Both the position numbers and the translations under genes were made by a program. A model generated the notes under the pieces. That model was not told the origin of the DNA, made no database searches, and saw only the letters and a list, made by a program, of their open reading frames with translations. DNA of 9,851 bases from Candidatus Atribacteria bacterium (lineage in GTDB: Bacteria; Atribacterota; Atribacteria; Atribacterales; Caldatribacteriaceae): positions 1 through 9,851 of the forward strand of contig JARRCQ010000041.1 in assembly GCA_029982105.1 (NCBI GenBank), in the 5' to 3' direction. This document shows, one piece after another, positions 7,671 to 9,851 of this stretch (positions are counted from its first letter, which is position 1; each line of letters opens with the position of its first letter).

Positions 7671-8582
7671 TTAGCTCCTCCTCGGACGAGGGTATAAGTT
7701 AGCTCCCCTTACTATATCTGGGACTATGCTTTCCCAGGATATAGCCATAATATGCACTCCCCTCACTCCCTCTATCTTTTTCAACTGCTCAATAGTTTCC
7801 AGGCAGATTTTTACTCCCTCTTCTTTGGGGTCTTTAGCCTCCCTCATCCTCTCTACCAAAGAATCAGGGACCACCAACCCCGGAACTTCATTTTGCATAT
7901 AACTCAAAGCCGCCAGAGATTTAACCGGAATCACCCCGGCTAAAATAAAGGCCTTCTTATCCAGACCCGTTTTTCTAACCTCTTCCATAAACCGGGAAAA
8001 AATCTCCAGGTCAAAAACCGCCTGGGTCTGGATGAACTGTGCTCCTGCTGATATTTTTTTAGCTAAGCGAATCACCCGAAATTCCAGAGGGTCGGCAAAG
8101 GGGTTTTCCCCTGCTCCTAGAAAAGCTTTTATCTCTCCCTTCAGGGGTTCCCCATTTTGAAAAATCTTTTCATCCCTCATATTTTTTAAAATTTGCAAAA
8201 GCTGTACAGAATCTATATCAAAAACATTTTTAGATTGAGGATGATTTCCCATACTCTGATGGTCTCCAGTAAGGCAGAGAAAATTCTCCACCCCCCAAGC
8301 GCAAGCACCTAAAAAATCACTCTGAAGAGCGATGCGATTTCGGTCTCTGCAGACCATCTGCATCACCGGCTCTATCCCCTCATCTTTAACTATCAAACAG
8401 CTGGCAAAACTGGAAAGACGAACAATGGCGGTCTGATTATCGGTGATATTTACGGCATCCACAAAACCCTGCAGTCCAGCACATTTTTTCTCTATTATTT
8501 CTCGGTTGGTTCCTTTGGGAGGTCCGACTTCTGCCGTAACCGCAAACTCTCCCCGGCGAAGGATTTCTTCTAAAGCACTCAT
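7671..8582 (-). CDS. metF: MetF, 5,10-methylenetetrahydrofolate reductase
   Basis: This protein reduces methylene-THF to methyl-THF with an FAD cofactor, the last reductive step of the methyl branch of the Wood-Ljungdahl pathway. From the chosen start it has 303 residues, normal for a bacterial MTHFR TIM barrel. Visible signatures are TAEVGPPKG, whose E18 corresponds to the catalytic glutamate (E28 in Escherichia coli MetF), NITDNQTA near 45-52, LTGDH at 104-108 (D107 matching E. coli D120), QTQAVFD at 185-191, AGVIP at 215-219, and GVHIMA at 275-280. An upstream in-frame ATG at 8637-8639 would add 19 residues inside metV with no family similarity. I chose the ATG at 8580-8582 because it forms an ATGA overlap with the metV stop and has a GGGAGGA site 9 bases upstream. 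Lying between metV and the hdr genes, it should take electrons through MetV rather than directly from NADH. Confidence 0.95.
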   Translation of the reverse strand: MSALEEILRRGEFAVTAEVGPPKGTNREIIEKKCAGLQGFVDAVNITDNQTAIVRLSSFASCLIVKDEGIEPVMQMVCRDRNRIALQSDFLGACAWGVENFLCLTGDHQSMGNHPQSKNVFDIDSVQLLQILKNMRDEKIFQNGEPLKGEIKAFLGAGENPFADPLEFRVIRLAKKISAGAQFIQTQAVFDLEIFSRFMEEVRKTGLDKKAFILAGVIPVKSLAALSYMQNEVPGLVVPDSLVERMREAKDPKEEGVKICLETIEQLKKIEGVRGVHIMAISWESIVPDIVRGANLYPRPRRS

Positions 8583-9229
8583 AACCGGACATCCTCCCGT
8601 ATCATTTTCCTCTGTCCCCCATAGCGAGAAGTAGACCAATCCCGGGGAGGCTGAATGGCATACAGAGCTTCCAATTGGTTTTCTTTTTTCAACCGGTCAT
8701 AGATGAGCTGCCAGGCACAATCTCTATCGGGTTTTACTTCACACTTCCCATTTTTTGAACCTCCACAAGGTCCATTCATAAGGCTTTTAGCACAGCGAGT
8801 AACCGGACAGATATAAGCAAAAAGATGGACGATACAGTTTCCACAACCCCAGCACCGCTCCTCCCAAAGACCTTGTTCTTTGGGCATACCCATAAAAGTA
8901 GTATTGAGGCCGGGGGAAATCTTTTTCCCGGGATAGCACTCCCCAAGAGCCTGCACTCCCACTCCACAAGCTAAAGAAATTATGGCATCTGCTCTCGCTA
9001 TTTCTTCCTTCGCCCGCAGATTAAATTCTGGTTCACATTGCCTCTCTAAAGTAAAATCTTTTGTTTCCCATCCCTTCAAGCGCAAAAGAGAGGAAAGCTC
9101 TCGAGCTTCTTTTTCTCCTCCCGACATACAAACTGTGACGCAAGTTCCACAACCTAAAACCAGGATTTTTTCTCCAGGTACTAAAAAAGACAAAATTTCT
9201 TTAATCGGCTTTCGTTCAGCTATTATCAT
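8579..9229 (-). CDS. metV: MetV, iron-sulfur subunit of MetVF-type methylene-THF reductase
   Basis: This 216-residue protein matches the methylenetetrahydrofolate reductase C-terminal (MTHFR_C) family, the iron-sulfur partner of MetF in acetogens and other Wood-Ljungdahl bacteria. It has no flavin or folate site of its own; its role is to deliver electrons to the MetF flavin. The protein is cysteine-rich: CGTCVTVC at 27-34, C65, ACGVGVQ at 88-93, C98, then CWGCGNC at 126-132, ICPVTRC at 140-146, NGPCGG at 152-157, and C163 and C171. The block from 126 to 175, including NGPCGG, GKCEV and DCAW, is the most characteristic part. The start ATG overlaps the stop of the preceding gene (ATGA, 9226-9229), and its own stop overlaps the MetF start in the same way. 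Immediate adjacency to metF confirms the assignment. The number of clusters cannot be fixed from sequence alone. Confidence 0.93.
   Translation of the reverse strand: MIIAERKPIKEILSFLVPGEKILVLGCGTCVTVCMSGGEKEARELSSLLRLKGWETKDFTLERQCEPEFNLRAKEEIARADAIISLACGVGVQALGECYPGKKISPGLNTTFMGMPKEQGLWEERCWGCGNCIVHLFAYICPVTRCAKSLMNGPCGGSKNGKCEVKPDRDCAWQLIYDRLKKENQLEALYAIQPPRDWSTSRYGGQRKMIREDVRL
8583..8598 (-). promoter_or_regulatory. Ribosome binding site that decides the metF start
   Basis: GGGAGGA at 8592-8598 on the minus strand stands 9 bases before the ATG at 8580-8582, inside the end of metV. This supports the shorter MetF (303 residues) over a 322-residue extension. Confidence 0.7.
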
Positions 9230-9588
9230 TTTCCTCTCCCAAAGAGCTCCTCGCTCACTTTTTCTATCTCCCCTACTTTGCCGGAAGTGACAAAAGCCAC
9301 AGCCACTTTTTTCGGGATATCGGCTTCCTGCAACAGAGAATTTACTCTTTGCACTTTGAGATAAGCTCCCTGGCTTCCTTTTTGATTGTGACAGCTATCC
9401 AGAGGACAACCAGCCAAAAGCAGAGCATCACTATTTTCTAAAATGCGGAACATTGCTTCCTCGGTTACCAAACCTAAACAAGGAAGAGAAAAAATTTTTA
9501 CTTCATCAAAAGGAAGAGAGCCTTTTTCTCCCCACCGGAGAAGAGCAGGATAACCACTTTTGTCACAACCTAAAGCTACTACTCTCAT
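9226..9588 (-). CDS. Small MvhD/FlpD-like hydrogenase iron-sulfur subunit, divergent
   Basis: This 120-residue protein belongs to the MvhD/FlpD family, small [2Fe-2S] proteins that pass electrons from a donor module to HdrA. Recognisable blocks are GCDKSGYPAL near residue 8, LPCLGL around C37, and the family signature GCPLDSCHN (C61 and C66). Compared with the canonical MvhD at 2363-2797, the first CxxC is CxxS here: C8 is kept and the second position is S11. The four remaining cysteines (C8, C37, C61, C66) are still enough to hold a [2Fe-2S] cluster. The start is well supported: AGGAGG at 9594-9599 lies 5 bases upstream of the ATG. It overlaps the upstream ferredoxin-domain gene by 26 bases and MetV by 4 bases (ATGA), which suggests that it serves the upstream HdrA-like protein and docks it to MetV. 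The family is clear; the specific partner is inferred. Confidence 0.85.
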   Translation of the reverse strand: MRVVALGCDKSGYPALLRWGEKGSLPFDEVKIFSLPCLGLVTEEAMFRILENSDALLLAGCPLDSCHNQKGSQGAYLKVQRVNSLLQEADIPKKVAVAFVTSGKVGEIEKVSEELFGRGK

Positions 9589-9851
9589 TTCTTCCTCCTA
9601 AAGATACTGCAGATATCCAGTCCTGAGGTGATAAGCCTTTTATTTCGATAGCGTGAGCCGGACAAAAAGAGACACAGAGCCCACAGAGGTGACACCGTTC
9701 CCCATTTATTCGAGTTTTCTTCCTTTCTCCTTCTATTTCTATAGCCTCCCAGGGACAGGTACGCAAACAGGTAAGACAAAGAACACATTTTTCTTCGTCT
9801 ACCTCTCCTCTACCTATCTCCCTTACTACTCCCTCGGTTAAATATTTTTCC
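9563..9851 (-). CDS. C-terminal fragment of a di-[4Fe-4S] protein, probably HdrA-like (5' end outside window)
   Basis: The frame is open from the right edge to a stop at 9563-9565, giving about 95 visible residues. It holds two bacterial-ferredoxin motifs: the first reads CVLCLTCLRTCP and the second CHLCGLCVSFCP, each CxxCxxCxxxCP, so two [4Fe-4S] clusters are expected. The tail after the second motif (about 30 residues, ending SSSFRL) has no recognisable domain. Ferredoxin pairs like this form the C-terminus of HdrA-family flavoproteins, and the next gene is MvhD-like, the usual partner of HdrA; that is why I favour an HdrA-like parent. A free-standing polyferredoxin is the alternative, because no flavin domain is in view. 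A TTG codon at 9764-9766 could be taken as a start, but it lies inside the first cluster motif and would destroy it, so it is not the real start. The 3' end overlaps the following gene by 26 bases. Confidence 0.75.
   Translation of the reverse strand, partial: EKYLTEGVVREIGRGEVDEEKCVLCLTCLRTCPWEAIEIEGERKKTRINGERCHLCGLCVSFCPAHAIEIKGLSPQDWISAVSLGGRNESSSFRL
9589..9600 (-). promoter_or_regulatory. Ribosome binding site of the small MvhD-like gene
   Basis: On the minus strand the bases TAGGAGGAAGAA directly precede the ATG at 9586-9588. The perfect AGGAGG core with a 5-base spacer fixes this start even though it lies inside the end of the upstream gene. Confidence 0.8.

Noticed and set aside
8583..8639. 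19-residue N-terminal extension of MetF from the ATG at 8637-8639
   Set aside because: The extension lies fully within metV and has no similarity to MetF. The ATG at 8580-8582 has an ATGA overlap and a good ribosome binding site.
8776..8969. Minus-strand frames of 60 and 63 codons in other phases inside metV
   Set aside because: They overlap the metV frame, which carries conserved cysteine motifs; the alternatives have none.

Overview
The window is a solid block of genes, all on the minus strand, with no gap longer than a few bases. It looks like the interior of one long operon from an anaerobic bacterium, read from high to low coordinates. Almost every product is an iron-sulfur or flavin protein. 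The two recognisable enzymes are MetF and MetV, the MetVF-type methylenetetrahydrofolate reductase of the methyl branch of the Wood-Ljungdahl pathway. Base composition is moderate to low GC (low-to-mid 40s percent by eye), and Shine-Dalgarno sites are strong (AGGAGG type). I cannot name the phylum. An acetogen-like or syntrophic anaerobe, possibly from an uncultured lineage, is the best reading.

Layout in order of transcription. At the right edge is the C-terminal tail of a di-[4Fe-4S] protein, probably HdrA-like, cut by the window. Then come a small MvhD-like protein (9226-9588), MetV (8579-9229), MetF (7671-8582), HdrC (7175-7666), a 1464-residue composite HdrA (2794-7188), a canonical MvhD/FlxD protein (2363-2797), a FlxC-like protein (1435-2370), a FlxB-like protein (449-1426) and the first 152 codons of a FlxA-like FAD/NAD(P)H oxidoreductase (1-456). 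Most neighbours overlap by 4 to 26 bases, so the products are probably made together as one complex. No promoter or terminator lies inside the window.

How the parts may work together. In Moorella thermoacetica MetFV is found with HdrA, HdrB, HdrC and MvhD. In sulfate reducers and other anaerobes FlxABCD feeds NADH electrons into HdrABC. This window appears to join the two ideas: an NAD(P)H-oxidising Flx module connects through MvhD/FlxD to HdrA-HdrC and so to MetVF, with no HdrB in the visible part. The HdrA also carries a whole GltD/NfnL-like FAD/NAD(P)H module nested inside one of its ferredoxin inserts. The complex would therefore have two possible pyridine-nucleotide entry points and at least three flavin domains in a single chain. 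A bifurcating, NAD(P)H-dependent methylene-THF reductase is the leading hypothesis. It is inferred from gene content, not shown by it.
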